Assembly: GCA_048465415.1 (NCBI GenBank)
Contig: DBFWLO010000017.1
Span: 1-58,663 of the forward strand
DNA from: Scatosoma sp048465415
GTDB taxonomy: Bacteria > Bacillota > Clostridia > Christensenellales > Borkfalkiaceae
Reading direction: 5' to 3'
Length of the DNA stretch: 58,663 nucleotides
The notes beneath the pieces are model-generated. The model was not told where the DNA came from and made no database searches. It saw only the letters and a list, made by a program, of their open reading frames with translations. The position numbers and the translations under genes were made by a program. Positions 8,715-17,756 of this stretch are shown here, piece after piece. Each line of letters opens with the position of its first letter. Within the stretch, counting starts at the first letter, position 1.

Positions 8715-10013
8715 ATGGAGGAAATATACAACGACGAAAGAATAGAAGAACCGACCGTGACGATTGCCCGAGGGGGCGTAAAGATAGGGGAAAAATACCT
8801 TCCGGACAGTCGAAAATGGCAGGGCATCGCCACAATCGAGACGACGGGAGACCGGATTTGGGCGGCCTGGATGGCGGGCGGCGTCAAAGAGCCCGATCCC
8901 GAAAATCATATCGTCGTGGGACTGAGCGACGACGGCGCAAACACCTGGATAGATCCTTTTCTCGTCATCGATAATGAAAATCCGCTAAGCCGGGGCAGAG
9001 ATCCCGTGCTTTGGCGGGACAGCGAAGGCGCTTTGTGGCTGTTTTACGGATTCTGGGAAGCGAACGTCACCTACGCATTGAAAATCGAAAACCCGGAAGC
9101 GCCTTTGGAAGAAATACGCATAAACAAGCCTTTCAAGGCTTTCGGACACGGTATGCTGCTCAATAAGCCGATCGAGACTTCGGAAGGCGAATGGCTCTGT
9201 ATGTTCGATCCGTTCGACAAAGAGAGGAAGTATTCCTATAACTGCTGTTATGCCTCCGACGATCAGGGAATGCATTGGTATAAAAAAGGAGAGATCTGTT
9301 CCCGCTCGCCGGACAAATTGTTTCAGGAAGGGACGCTCGTCGAAAAACGGGACGGCTCGTTATGGTGCGTCACGCGTATAGAGGGCGGAAGCTGCGGCGG
9401 ACTGGAACAGAGTTTTTCCCGCAACGGCGGAACCGCCTGGTCGGTCGTCGAAAACGATCTGCCCGAACCGTTCCGGGGACCGGGCAGCAAAGCGTGCCTG
9501 CGCCGTCTGCATTCGGGAAATCTGCTGTTCGTTCATAATGCTTCCCCGGCGAAAGAGCGAATCAATATGACGGCTTATCTGTCCGAGGACGACGGAAAAA
9601 CCTGGCGTTCTTTGCTCCTGGACGGCAGGCCAGGCTGCGCTTATCCCGACATAGCGGAGGACGAACAGGGAAATATTTACGTGATTTTCGACTCGGGCAG
9701 GAGCAAAAGAAACGAGATCCGTTTTTGCCGTTTCCGGGAAGCCGACGTGCGCGCGGGAGAATTTTTTTCCGTCGACAACGTTCAGATGGGTACGATAGCC
9801 AAAAATAAAAAATATAGGGATATACGAAGCATGTCGGAGCTTTCGGACGGCGAAATCTCGGTGACGGACGAGCGGGGAGAAACTTTTACGCTTTCCGGCC
9901 GCTGGACGGAAAAAATGATAGGCGGAAGCGCATTTTTATGCTTTGTCTGCGACGAGGATAGGGACAGGTATGCGTTGACCGATCCTTTGGGAATATTGAG
10001 AAAGAGGAAATAA
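8715..10013 (+). CDS. Cytosolic sialidase-fold (BNR/Asp-box) glycosidase-like protein
   Basis: This 432-residue protein has no signal peptide, so it should act in the cytoplasm. Asp-box motifs of the six-bladed sialidase propeller are visible: SDDGANTW, SRNGGTAW and SEDDGKTW (about residues 295-302). Other family hallmarks are WQGIATIETTGDRIWAAW, RDPVLWRDSEGALWLFY and CAYPDIAEDEQGNIYVIFD. The gene at 10862 encodes a close paralogue that is exported. The ATG at 8715 is preceded by GAGGAAGG. The family is exo-alpha-sialidase-like, but no sialic-acid catabolic genes are near, so the true substrate may be another acidic or deoxy sugar. The fold is secure; the activity is not. Confidence 0.8.
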   Translation: MEEIYNDERIEEPTVTIARGGVKIGEKYLPDSRKWQGIATIETTGDRIWAAWMAGGVKEPDPENHIVVGLSDDGANTWIDPFLVIDNENPLSRGRDPVLWRDSEGALWLFYGFWEANVTYALKIENPEAPLEEIRINKPFKAFGHGMLLNKPIETSEGEWLCMFDPFDKERKYSYNCCYASDDQGMHWYKKGEICSRSPDKLFQEGTLVEKRDGSLWCVTRIEGGSCGGLEQSFSRNGGTAWSVVENDLPEPFRGPGSKACLRRLHSGNLLFVHNASPAKERINMTAYLSEDDGKTWRSLLLDGRPGCAYPDIAEDEQGNIYVIFDSGRSKRNEIRFCRFREADVRAGEFFSVDNVQMGTIAKNKKYRDIRSMSELSDGEISVTDERGETFTLSGRWTEKMIGGSAFLCFVCDEDRDRYALTDPLGILRKRK

Positions 10014-10017
10014 AACT

Positions 10018-10851
10018 ATGCGGAAAAAATTTTTCGGCAGGGCGCTGGCGCTGTTTTTGCTTTTCGTCCTCGGCGCCTGCGCGGCGCAACCGGGCGTGCC
10101 TTCCGTTTCGGACACGGGTTCCTTGACCGAGAGCGATAAGAACAGCCAAAATAACAGCCAGCAAGGAGAAGCCATGCAGCCGCTTACGTTCACCAAAGAA
10201 TATTTTGCGGGCAAGACCGTCGTCGTTTACGGCGACAGCATCACGGCCGGCGCGATGACCAGCGGAGAGAGGTCTACGTGGATTTATAAAATGAAAGAGG
10301 AACTCGGTTTCGTATATGCAAGTTTTGCCGTCAGCGGCTCCCTGCTCACCTACGCAAACGCCGTGCGCGACGGTCGTGGCAGCGGCGCTTCCTATATCGT
10401 CGCGAACGAGGCGACCAATAAGATCGCCGATTACGCGATCGTTTTCTACGGCGCCAACGATTATACGCACGGCGTGAAAATCGGGGAAAACGAAGAGTCT
10501 GCGGATTCTTTGGAGCAGATCTCTTCTTTCAAACAGGGGATAAAGTGGGCGGTGAAAAATTTGAGGACGCATAATCCTCAGATCAAAATCGTTTTCTTCA
10601 CTCCGCTTTACAGGAACGACGTTCCCGTCAACGGCCAAGGCCTGAAAATTTCCGCTTATGGGCAGGCGGTCAAGGATTTAAGCGGCGACCTCGGCTATTA
10701 TTACGTGGACTTATTCGATCTGTTCACACCCGAAAATCTCGGCAAGGACAGCATGTATTCGCCCGATCAGCTGCACCCCAACGATGCGGGGCAGCGGCTC
10801 TTATTCGAGTATATCATGTCCCGCCCCGTCGAGTACGCGGGAAAGAAATAG
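10018..10851 (+). CDS. SGNH/GDSL hydrolase lipoprotein
   Basis: This 277-residue protein has a lipoprotein signal (LLFVLGACAAQPG, lipid-modified Cys at about 21), followed by a Ser/Asn-rich linker to about residue 55. The block I GDS motif (VVYGDSITAG) places the catalytic Ser at residue 74. A Gly in SGS, the Asn of YGANDY and the terminal DQLHPN (Asp250, His253) complete the SGNH signature. The protein should sit on the outer face of the membrane and remove ester groups, probably acetyl, from a glycan. It lies between the two sialidase-fold genes, so it may unmask their substrate. The ATG at 10018 lies four bases after the previous stop. Confidence 0.88.
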   Translation: MRKKFFGRALALFLLFVLGACAAQPGVPSVSDTGSLTESDKNSQNNSQQGEAMQPLTFTKEYFAGKTVVVYGDSITAGAMTSGERSTWIYKMKEELGFVYASFAVSGSLLTYANAVRDGRGSGASYIVANEATNKIADYAIVFYGANDYTHGVKIGENEESADSLEQISSFKQGIKWAVKNLRTHNPQIKIVFFTPLYRNDVPVNGQGLKISAYGQAVKDLSGDLGYYYVDLFDLFTPENLGKDSMYSPDQLHPNDAGQRLLFEYIMSRPVEYAGKK

Positions 10852-10861
10852 GGAGGAAACT

Positions 10862-12433
10862 ATGAACGACGGAAAAATAAAAAGGCTTTGGAAAGGAATA
10901 GTTCTGTGTGCCGTCTGTTTCTCACTCTTCCTTCCCTTTGCGGGCGGCGTGACGGGAAAGGCCGCGCCTGTTCAGACGGTGACGATTGTGAAAAACGCCG
11001 CCGATCTCGACGAATATTATGAGCCGCAGCATCGGGAGTGGCAGGCGATCGCGACGGTGGAAGCGACGGGAGAGCGGATTTGGGCGGCCTGGATGGCGGG
11101 CGGCGTTACGGAACCCGATCCCGCAAACTATATCGTCGTCGGTTACAGCGACGATAAGGGGGAGACATGGACGGATCCCTTCCTCATCATAGACGACGAT
11201 TTCAGCGCCGCGACGCGTATGCGCGATCCGGTGTTGTGGCTGGACGACGCGGGTATATTGTGGCTGTTTTACGGCTTCGACGGTACGTACGCGATTACTG
11301 TTTCCCATCCCGAAGCGCCGCCCGGGGAGATAAAAGTGAGCGAACCGAGGTATCTCTTCGGGGAAACGATTCTCAATAAGCCGATCGCTACCTCTTGGGG
11401 AGAATGGATTTGCAGCGTCGATCCCTTCATTCAGTCCGATCTTTACCGCACCGGTTATTTTCGTTTTTCCGACGATCAAGGAAAGACGTGGGGACTTAAA
11501 GGAACGGCGTCCTCGCTGTCGGACAATAAAAAATGGCACGAGGGGACGCTGGTTGAGAAAAGGGACGGAACGCTGTGGTGTTTAAGCCGTATCGAATCGG
11601 GTGCGGCGGGCGGCATAGAACAGACGTTTTCCCGCGACAGGGGAAAAACGTGGTCGACGTATGCGGCGAATCTGCCCGCGCCTTTGAACGGTCCGGGGAG
11701 CAAATGCGCGTTGGCGCGGCTGTCGTCAGGAAATCTTCTTTTCGTCAGCAACGACTCTACTTCCGCGAGGATTAACATGACCGCCTATCTCTCCGAAGAC
11801 GACGGCGCCACCTGGAAATCTCTTCTGCTCGATTCGAGAATGGGCTGCGCCTATCCCGACGTCGCGGAGGACGGCGCGGGGAATATCTACGTCGTCTGGG
11901 ACTACGGAAGGACGGAACAGAACGAGATCCGGCTCGCCCGTTTCACCGAGGAAGACGTCATAAATTCGGCGTTTTATACGGCGAACGCAAAAAATATGAT
12001 CGCCGTTTCTAAGGACGCCGCGTACAGCGATCTCGTAAAGGTAAAGACTTCCTTTAAAAATACGCTCGCCTATACGGTGGAGGACGACGTCACGCAGGAG
12101 AGCATCGTCTCCATGCTGCCCAAAGAGATTGTCGTGGTCACGGATAAGGGCGAAGAATACACGTTGACGGGCGAATGGAAAACCAACTGGTTCTCCGCGG
12201 AGTACGCGGGTGTTTACACTTTCCGTTTCGAATACGCGGCCGGCGTTCTGCCCCCCAAAACGGCGGATAATCTCGCTCTTTTGACCGTAAAAGTGGTTGT
12301 AAAGGAAAAAGCGCAAACGGAAGAAAAAGGCTGCTTCTCGACGCTCAGACTTGCTCCGGCTGCGCTGTCTATGCTGACTTTGACCGGGTTTGCGATATAT
12401 GCGGCGAAACGGAAAAGGATATTTAAAATTTAA
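10862..12433 (+). CDS. Surface-anchored sialidase-fold (BNR/Asp-box) protein
   Basis: This 523-residue exported paralogue of the 8715 product starts at the ATG at 10862, after GGGAGGAAAC; a longer in-frame reading into the previous gene lacks support. The signal peptide (about 1-36) ends GKAAP. The propeller repeats the same blocks: WQAIATVEATGERIWAAW, SDDKGETW, RDPVLWLDDAG, SDDQGKTW, SRDRGKTW, SEDDGATW and GCAYPDVAEDGAGNIYVVWD. It has an extra domain of about 120 residues before the C-terminus. That ends EKGCFSTLRL, a hydrophobic segment, then KRKRIFKI, a variant of the Cys-type anchor seen in three other proteins here. It probably works outside the cell on the polymer that its cytosolic twin finishes inside. 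Confidence 0.8.
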   Translation: MNDGKIKRLWKGIVLCAVCFSLFLPFAGGVTGKAAPVQTVTIVKNAADLDEYYEPQHREWQAIATVEATGERIWAAWMAGGVTEPDPANYIVVGYSDDKGETWTDPFLIIDDDFSAATRMRDPVLWLDDAGILWLFYGFDGTYAITVSHPEAPPGEIKVSEPRYLFGETILNKPIATSWGEWICSVDPFIQSDLYRTGYFRFSDDQGKTWGLKGTASSLSDNKKWHEGTLVEKRDGTLWCLSRIESGAAGGIEQTFSRDRGKTWSTYAANLPAPLNGPGSKCALARLSSGNLLFVSNDSTSARINMTAYLSEDDGATWKSLLLDSRMGCAYPDVAEDGAGNIYVVWDYGRTEQNEIRLARFTEEDVINSAFYTANAKNMIAVSKDAAYSDLVKVKTSFKNTLAYTVEDDVTQESIVSMLPKEIVVVTDKGEEYTLTGEWKTNWFSAEYAGVYTFRFEYAAGVLPPKTADNLALLTVKVVVKEKAQTEEKGCFSTLRLAPAALSMLTLTGFAIYAAKRKRIFKI

Positions 12434-12453
12434 GGAAAAGGTATATAAGGACT

Positions 12454-13386
12454 ATGTTTGAAAAATTGCAGACACCGCGAACGCCGGTCGACGTCGTACT
12501 CGATACGGATACTTACAATGAAGTGGACGACCAGTTTGCCTTAGCATACCTGTTTTCTTCCCGGGAGAAACTCCGCGTCCGGGGCGTATACGCCGCGCCG
12601 TTCGTCAACGGACGGGCGGCGTCGGCGGAAGAAGGAATGAATAATAGTTATCGCGAAATCTTTCGCGTCCTTGCGCTGATGGGGATCGGAGACTTCAAAA
12701 ACGTTTTCAAAGGTTCATCGGAATTTTTAAAGAACGAAAAAACGCCGGTCGTTTCGGACGCGGCGCGCGATCTTGCCGAACGCGCCATGCGGTATACGTT
12801 TGAACGGCCTCTCTATGTCGTCGCGATTGCCGCTTTGACCAATATAGCCTCCGCGCTTCTCCTCAATCCCGCGATCTCGGAAAGGATCGTGGTCGTATGG
12901 CTGGGCGGGCAGGCCCGGCAATTTGACGACGCCTCGGAATTTAATCTCAATAAAGACGTGGCGGCGGCGAGAATCGTCTTCGAACGCATGCGGGATTCCC
13001 TCGTACAAGTGCCGTGTCGGGGCTGCGTTTCCGAATTTTTGACGACGGAAGCCGAGCTTCGGTTTTGGCTGTCGGAAAAAAATAAGCTCTGCGATTATTT
13101 GGTGGAAAGCGTCGTGCGTTTTCATGAAAACTGCGCGGGGAAACCGTGGAGCAAACCCATCTGGGACGTAGCTGCCGTCGCCTGGCTGCTCAATGAGGAT
13201 TCCCGCTTCATGCTCGATAAAATAGAACGAATTCCCCAGATTTCCTACGACAGACGGTATTCCTATCCCGAGAACCGAGGGTTTATGAAATACGTTTATT
13301 ATATAAAGCGGGACGCTCTTTTCGAGGACTTATTCGCAAAAATTTCCGACGAACGTAATTTTAAGCATACGGAGGCGGAAGAATGA
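12454..13386 (+). CDS. Nucleoside hydrolase (IUNH) family protein
   Basis: The N-terminal motif DTDTYNEVDDQFALAY (residues about 17-32) is the Asp-rich calcium/ribose-binding loop of inosine-uridine nucleoside hydrolases, in the variant with two extra residues before the DD pair. Later blocks include VVAIAALTNIASALLLNP (about 121-138), EFNLNKDVAAAR (about 163-174), the usual second metal/ribose contact, and KPIWDVAAVAW. Its length of 310 residues is normal. It has no signal peptide, so it is cytosolic. It sits in a sugar-uptake operon rather than with purine or pyrimidine genes, so it may cleave an N-glycosidic or ribosyl-like bond in an imported compound. The next gene overlaps its end by four bases. 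Confidence 0.85.
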   Translation: MFEKLQTPRTPVDVVLDTDTYNEVDDQFALAYLFSSREKLRVRGVYAAPFVNGRAASAEEGMNNSYREIFRVLALMGIGDFKNVFKGSSEFLKNEKTPVVSDAARDLAERAMRYTFERPLYVVAIAALTNIASALLLNPAISERIVVVWLGGQARQFDDASEFNLNKDVAAARIVFERMRDSLVQVPCRGCVSEFLTTEAELRFWLSEKNKLCDYLVESVVRFHENCAGKPWSKPIWDVAAVAWLLNEDSRFMLDKIERIPQISYDRRYSYPENRGFMKYVYYIKRDALFEDLFAKISDERNFKHTEAEE

Positions 13387-14174
13387 ACATACTGCGGGAA
13401 AAATTAAAGAGCGGCAAGCCTCTGTTCGGCACGCAGGCTTTTTTAGGCAGTAAAGAAGTGATGGAGATTCTCGGGGCAATGAATTACGATTTTGTATTCA
13501 TTTGCGCCGAGCATCCGGCGTACGGCATCGAACGGCTTTACGATCTGGTGAAATACTGCGAAGCGGCGGGTACGCCCGCGTTGGTACGGCTGCCGGAATT
13601 TGACGGAACGTTCGTAAAAAAGACAGTGGATATGGGCGTGAGCGGAGTGTTGTTTCCCATGATCCGCAGCGCCGAGGAAGCAAAGCGGGCGACGGACGCT
13701 TGTCTCTATCCGCCCCGGGGCACCCGCGGATTCGGGCCCATGTCCGCCGTGCGCTGGGGACTCGACAGCGAGAGCGGATTCGTCAAAGGGAATGTGGACG
13801 GAACGGTGCGTATGATTCAGATCGAGCATATCGACGCGGTAAAAAACTTGGAAAAGATCGCGGCAAACGAGTATATCGACGCTTACATTTTCGGTCCCAA
13901 CGATCTCGCGGCGAGTATGGGACATATCAATGATATGTATCATCCCGAAGTGCAAAACCGAATTAAGGAAGCGGTGCATATACTTTCCCGCGCAGGCAAG
14001 CGCTTCGGCGTTTCTCTCGCGAGCGTGGAGCGCGAACAGATCGCTTATTGGAAGGGATTGGGTATGAATATTTTTTCCCTCGGCGCGGATTTTGCATTTG
14101 TCCGCGACGGCGCGAACCGGGCGTACGAATCGCTCCGCGGCATCGTCGAGGGAGAAAAAAATATATCGGTTTAA
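13383..14174 (+). CDS. HpcH/HpaI-family aldolase
   Basis: This 263-residue class II, metal-dependent aldolase belongs to the family that cleaves 2-keto-3-deoxy sugar acids and related compounds (GarL, RhmA, HpcH). Typical blocks are KLKSGKPLFGTQAFLGSKEV (residues 6-25), DFVFICAEHPAYGIE, PALVRLPEFDG, VSGVLFPMIRSAEEA and PPRGTRGFGP. A later stretch is IFGPNDLAASMG, which corresponds to the substrate/metal region. The start overlaps the stop of the nucleoside-hydrolase gene (ATGA), so the two are coupled. It is the last gene before the terminator and so probably catalyses the final carbon-carbon cleavage of the operon's pathway. Family secure, substrate unknown. Confidence 0.88.
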   Translation: MNILREKLKSGKPLFGTQAFLGSKEVMEILGAMNYDFVFICAEHPAYGIERLYDLVKYCEAAGTPALVRLPEFDGTFVKKTVDMGVSGVLFPMIRSAEEAKRATDACLYPPRGTRGFGPMSAVRWGLDSESGFVKGNVDGTVRMIQIEHIDAVKNLEKIAANEYIDAYIFGPNDLAASMGHINDMYHPEVQNRIKEAVHILSRAGKRFGVSLASVEREQIAYWKGLGMNIFSLGADFAFVRDGANRAYESLRGIVEGEKNISV

Positions 14175-14253
14175 AAGTGGAAAAGTAAGGCGAAAATATA
14201 AAAATAACGTACGGTTCCTCTGTTTGAACAGATCCAAAAAAATATGTCAAACG

Positions 14254-14292
14254 GAAAAAGGCTCTCGGATTTTTATCCGGGAGCCTTTTTTA
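14254..14292 (+). terminator. Rho-independent terminator of the first operon
   Basis: GGCTCTCGGAT (14260-14270) pairs with ATCCGGGAGCC (14275-14285) across a TTTT loop, with one G-U pair. It is flanked by an A-run upstream and TTTTTT downstream. It ends the nine-gene operon that starts at 1282. Confidence 0.92.
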
Positions 14293-14413
14293 CTTTGTTT
14301 TTCGGTCGGGCGGTTTCTTGTAAGAAAGCTATGGACTCGAAAAAAGAAAATTAGAAGAGGAACAACTGCGGCAAATCGGTGAAATTGATAAATTTATTTG
14401 AAGGAATTGCTAT

Positions 14414-14441
14414 TTGCAAACAGAGCGGGGTAAGATATAAT
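14414..14441 (+). promoter_or_regulatory. Sigma-A promoter of the AraC/D-arabinan operon
   Basis: TTGCAA (14414-14419) and a perfect TATAAT (14436-14441) are 16 bp apart. The boxes lie inside a possible 5' extension of the AraC reading frame, which supports the ATG at 14463 as the real start. No separate promoter was found before 15401, so this one may drive the whole set of genes to 24978. Confidence 0.7.
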
Positions 14442-14462
14442 AAAAAAGGAAAAAGTGAGACT

Positions 14463-15356
14463 ATGGAAAATCTGGAAAGACTCTTGAATAAGATTTCTAT
14501 CTATATCCGCCGCGCGTGGGACGCAAAAATGCCCGTTGACTGGGAAATTCCGCCCCGGTATATCTATGATTACGAGTTTTTGTATATCAAGGAAGGCGCG
14601 GTGAGCATTTGTATTGAAAACGAAATATATACGGGCGCGCCGGGCGATCTGTTTTTCTTTCCTCCGGGAAAGATCCACAGCATAAAAAGCGTGGGAACGG
14701 AAGGGGTGCGCCAGCCTCATATCCATTTTGACTTTTACTTCGACGAGGAGAGCGAGCATGTAGAGATCCCCATTGAAATGCCCGTCCGGCCCCGGCAGAC
14801 GATGCGCGAAGACATCACCCTTCAAGACGTCCTTTTAAAGATACCCTATAAAATGACTTTTAAGGATCCGTATCCCATCGAAAATCTCATTCTCGATCTC
14901 ATTTTAGAGGATGGAAACAGCAATCCGTTCAGTGTCGTCAGAAAGAAAGCGCTGATGCTCGAACTTTTGTATATGGTCTTTAATTATCGCTATATAAACA
15001 AGGATAATTACGGCAGGGACAACACGCTGAAAATCGCGCAGGAAGCGAACAGTTTTATGCAGAGGAACCTCGACCGGACCATTACCACGGCGGAAATTGC
15101 GCATCAGGTGGGATACAGCGTCAATTATTTCGTCGAATTGTATAAAAGCGTATGTTTTATCAGCCCGATCAAATATCATGAAAAACTGCGCGTCGAAAAA
15201 GCGAAAAACTTGCTGCTTTCCACGGCGCTCTCCGTTTCGCAAATAGCCGAAGCGCTCGGCTTCGACAATCTCTACGTTTTCAGCCGGTACTTTAAACGCG
15301 CCACGGGCGTTTCCCCGTCCGAGTACAGGACTCGCCAGGGAAGCGGAACCAAATAA
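14463..15356 (+). CDS. AraC-family transcriptional regulator
   Basis: From the ATG at 14463 this is a 297-residue protein. The N-terminal cupin sensing domain (about residues 25-100) includes YEFLYIKEGAVSICIENEIY and PGDLFFFPPGKIHSIKS. The C-terminal double helix-turn-helix includes TTAEIAHQVGYSVNYFVELY and VSQIAEALGFDNLYVFSRYF, ending GVSPSEYRTRQ. It reads in the same direction as the importer, GH172 and GH183 genes that follow with only a 44-base gap. It is therefore the likely local activator and probably senses an arabino-oligosaccharide or D-arabinose (inference). An upstream in-frame start at 14379 is less likely because the promoter overlaps it. Confidence 0.92.
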   Translation: MENLERLLNKISIYIRRAWDAKMPVDWEIPPRYIYDYEFLYIKEGAVSICIENEIYTGAPGDLFFFPPGKIHSIKSVGTEGVRQPHIHFDFYFDEESEHVEIPIEMPVRPRQTMREDITLQDVLLKIPYKMTFKDPYPIENLILDLILEDGNSNPFSVVRKKALMLELLYMVFNYRYINKDNYGRDNTLKIAQEANSFMQRNLDRTITTAEIAHQVGYSVNYFVELYKSVCFISPIKYHEKLRVEKAKNLLLSTALSVSQIAEALGFDNLYVFSRYFKRATGVSPSEYRTRQGSGTK

Positions 15357-15400
15357 ACATATTCGTCGAAAATTCTTAAAAAATATAAGGAGAAAAAAGT

Positions 15401-16768
15401 ATGAAGAAAAGGCTGAGTTTGATACTTTGCTGCGCCGTCTTGGCAACGGGAAGCATGGCCGCCGGCTGCGGGGGCGCCGAAGAGGACTACCCGGTGGAAG
15501 AGGGCGCGGCCGTCGTCAAAGTGATGATGCGCGAGTTCGAGACGTGGAGAAACGATCATTTCAGCTCTCTCGTCCGCAAGTTCAACGAGAACTTAAACGA
15601 CGGCCTGCAAGTGGAAGTGGAGTACGTTATCGAGGAAAATTTCAACGATCGTCTCCAATCCGCGCGGGAAACGGGAAACGCTCCCGACATCATTCTGCAT
15701 AGCTACAACCATATCTATACCCAAAAAGAAAACGGCAATTTGAGCGCGCTCGACGACTACCTTTCCGCCGCGGCGCTCGCCGACGTTTCCGACGGCGTCA
15801 AAAGCGCGATTCAATTCGAAGGCAAAACGTACGCCTATCCCTGGTATACGGAAGCGAGCACGGTATTGTTCTATTCCAAAAACAAATTGGCGGCGGCCGG
15901 CGTGGAAAAAGCCCCCGCGACTTGGGCGGAACTGCTCGACGTCTGCAAAAAGATAAAACCCACCCTCAAAAAAGGAACGTATGCGCTCGGTATGCCGCTC
16001 GGCGGCGATATCGGCTGGGCGACGTGGGGCATGGTCTATAACCAGCTCGGCGGCTGGCCCGTCACGGAAGATTGGAGCAGATCGGTATTCGACGATAACC
16101 AAAAAGTGCTCGATTACGCGCGTCTGCTCGACTATTACGGAAAACTCTACGACAACGGATATTCTCCCGTTTCCGCTCTGCATTTAAACGGCTACAACGA
16201 AATCATTTCCGCATGGGCGGAGGGCAAGTATGCGATGACGCTGGCCGTATCCAGTCAGTTAGGCACCCTCATTCAGGAATATCCCGATACCTTGTCCGAT
16301 CTCGGGATCGCGGTGATGCCGACGGAATCGGGGAATCCAAACGCGGTGACGGCGACAAACGGCGGTTGGTGCTTCTGCGTAGACGCACGTTCTTCCAAAA
16401 AGGCGGAAGCGGGCAAAGTGATCGAAGCGCTCATGTACGCCGACGCGGAAAAGGGACTGGAATTTTTCGAAATGAGCGGATACAGCCGCTATCCGGCTCT
16501 CAAATCTCTGGCGCAGACGGCCGCCGCACAAGCGGAAAGCAGCGAGTACGCCGCGTACGCGTCCGTGATCAATCAGGTAAGCTCGCACGCGGTTATGGAA
16601 CCCATCTACACCTGGAACGTGTCTTTGCAGACGGCCTGGAGTTTTGAAAACATGATCCAGGGCACGGACGAAAGCACCAAACAGATCGCCTTGCAGCTCA
16701 AATCCAAGATCGAAAATATCATCGAGGTTTCGGGCATGAGCGGCAAAAATCCCAATTACGCAGGTTAA
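15401..16768 (+). CDS. Extracellular oligosaccharide-binding lipoprotein (CUT1)
   Basis: This 455-residue lipoprotein has the signal MKKRLSLILCCAVLATGSMA and the lipobox AAGC (Cys at about 24). The mature part is a family-1 sugar-binding protein with the usual pattern FSSLVRKFNENLNDGLQVEVEY and APDIILHSYNHIY, then a cleft region with YPWYTEASTVLFYSKNKL and GGWCFCVDARSSKKAEAG. It delivers ligand to the two permeases encoded immediately downstream. Given the GH172 and GH183 enzymes in the operon, the ligand is probably a D-arabino-oligosaccharide released outside the cell (inference). The ATG at 15401 follows ATAAGGAG. Confidence 0.92.
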   Translation: MKKRLSLILCCAVLATGSMAAGCGGAEEDYPVEEGAAVVKVMMREFETWRNDHFSSLVRKFNENLNDGLQVEVEYVIEENFNDRLQSARETGNAPDIILHSYNHIYTQKENGNLSALDDYLSAAALADVSDGVKSAIQFEGKTYAYPWYTEASTVLFYSKNKLAAAGVEKAPATWAELLDVCKKIKPTLKKGTYALGMPLGGDIGWATWGMVYNQLGGWPVTEDWSRSVFDDNQKVLDYARLLDYYGKLYDNGYSPVSALHLNGYNEIISAWAEGKYAMTLAVSSQLGTLIQEYPDTLSDLGIAVMPTESGNPNAVTATNGGWCFCVDARSSKKAEAGKVIEALMYADAEKGLEFFEMSGYSRYPALKSLAQTAAAQAESSEYAAYASVINQVSSHAVMEPIYTWNVSLQTAWSFENMIQGTDESTKQIALQLKSKIENIIEVSGMSGKNPNYAG

Positions 16769-16798
16769 AAAATGCCGGAAATAACGGAGGCGGAAAAA

Positions 16799-17746
16799 AT
16801 GAGCGGGGAACGCGCGCAAAGCGAAGAAATGAAAAAAAGGAAAATATTCGGGAAGATGCGGCCGTCCGACCGCCGCGACGCGATCGCGGGGCTTTGTATG
16901 ATCGCGCCTTGCGTGATCTTTATCACGGTTTTCGTGATGATTCCGCTCGCTTTCGCACTTTGGCGTTCGCTGTTCAATTATCGGGTATACAGTACCGTTC
17001 AGGAATGGGTGGGGCTGAAAAACTATAAACAGATCCTTTCTACGGAATTGTTTATGGATTCTTTCAAAAACGTATTTCTTTTGACGGCATGTATCGTCGT
17101 CGTCATGGTCGCTGCTTCTTTCTTTTTTGCGCACGTCGTTCATAATCTGAAAACGGGAATGTCCAAAATCGTGCGGGCGGTCATCTATATTCCCTGTCTG
17201 ATTTCGGGCATGGCGGCGAGCATCATTTTTCTCTTTCTCACCAACTATTCGGGCGGACTCATCAACGGTGTGCTCGGCCTCATTGGACGCGGGCCGATCG
17301 CCTTCGACCGCGAGGGGATCTGGCCGTACGTATCCATCGTCTATCCCGCCGTTTGGCTGGGCTTCGGCTATAACTGCCTCGTCCTCTACGCCGGACTCAT
17401 CAATATCCCGAAAAGCTATTACGAGGCGGCTTCTTTGGACGGCGCGAACGCGGCGCAGCGGCTCTGGTTCATCACTTTGCCGAATATGCGGAACTACTTC
17501 GTGCTCGTCATCGTCAATCTGATCGCGGGACAGCTGCAAATGTTCGAGCTCCCGCTGATGATGACGGGCGGCGGGCCGCTTCTGAAAACGTACACGCCCG
17601 TTTTGTATGTGTATAACAGCTACCGCGACAATGCCGCGACGCAGAGCCTGACGATTGCGGCGGCCGTGCTCATCATGATCCCGATCGCGCTGGTGAACAT
17701 GATCGTGTTCAAAGTGATCCGTTCGGAAAAATCAAGCGACGACTGA
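16799..17746 (+). CDS. CUT1 sugar ABC transporter permease, MalF type
   Basis: This is the first permease of the putative D-arabino-oligosaccharide importer. I chose the ATG at 16799 (315 residues) because GGAGG at 16786-16790 lies eight bases before it. An in-frame ATG at 16772 would add nine residues but has no ribosome site. Six or so membrane segments are visible, the first being GLCMIAPCVIFITVFVMIPLAF. The EAA loop reads YEAASLDGANAAQRLWFITLP. The segment QMFELPLMMTGGGPL is the conserved C-terminal MalF-type signature. There is no ATPase gene beside it. It is followed 10 bases later by the second permease. Confidence 0.92.
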   Translation: MSGERAQSEEMKKRKIFGKMRPSDRRDAIAGLCMIAPCVIFITVFVMIPLAFALWRSLFNYRVYSTVQEWVGLKNYKQILSTELFMDSFKNVFLLTACIVVVMVAASFFFAHVVHNLKTGMSKIVRAVIYIPCLISGMAASIIFLFLTNYSGGLINGVLGLIGRGPIAFDREGIWPYVSIVYPAVWLGFGYNCLVLYAGLINIPKSYYEAASLDGANAAQRLWFITLPNMRNYFVLVIVNLIAGQLQMFELPLMMTGGGPLLKTYTPVLYVYNSYRDNAATQSLTIAAAVLIMIPIALVNMIVFKVIRSEKSSDD

Positions 17747-17756
17747 GGAGGAAAGC

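Noticed and set aside
8715..14174. Sialic acid catabolism operon.
   Set aside because: Two sialidase-fold proteins are present, but there is no lyase, ManNAc kinase or epimerase, and no sialate transporter that could be recognised. The fold alone does not prove the substrate.
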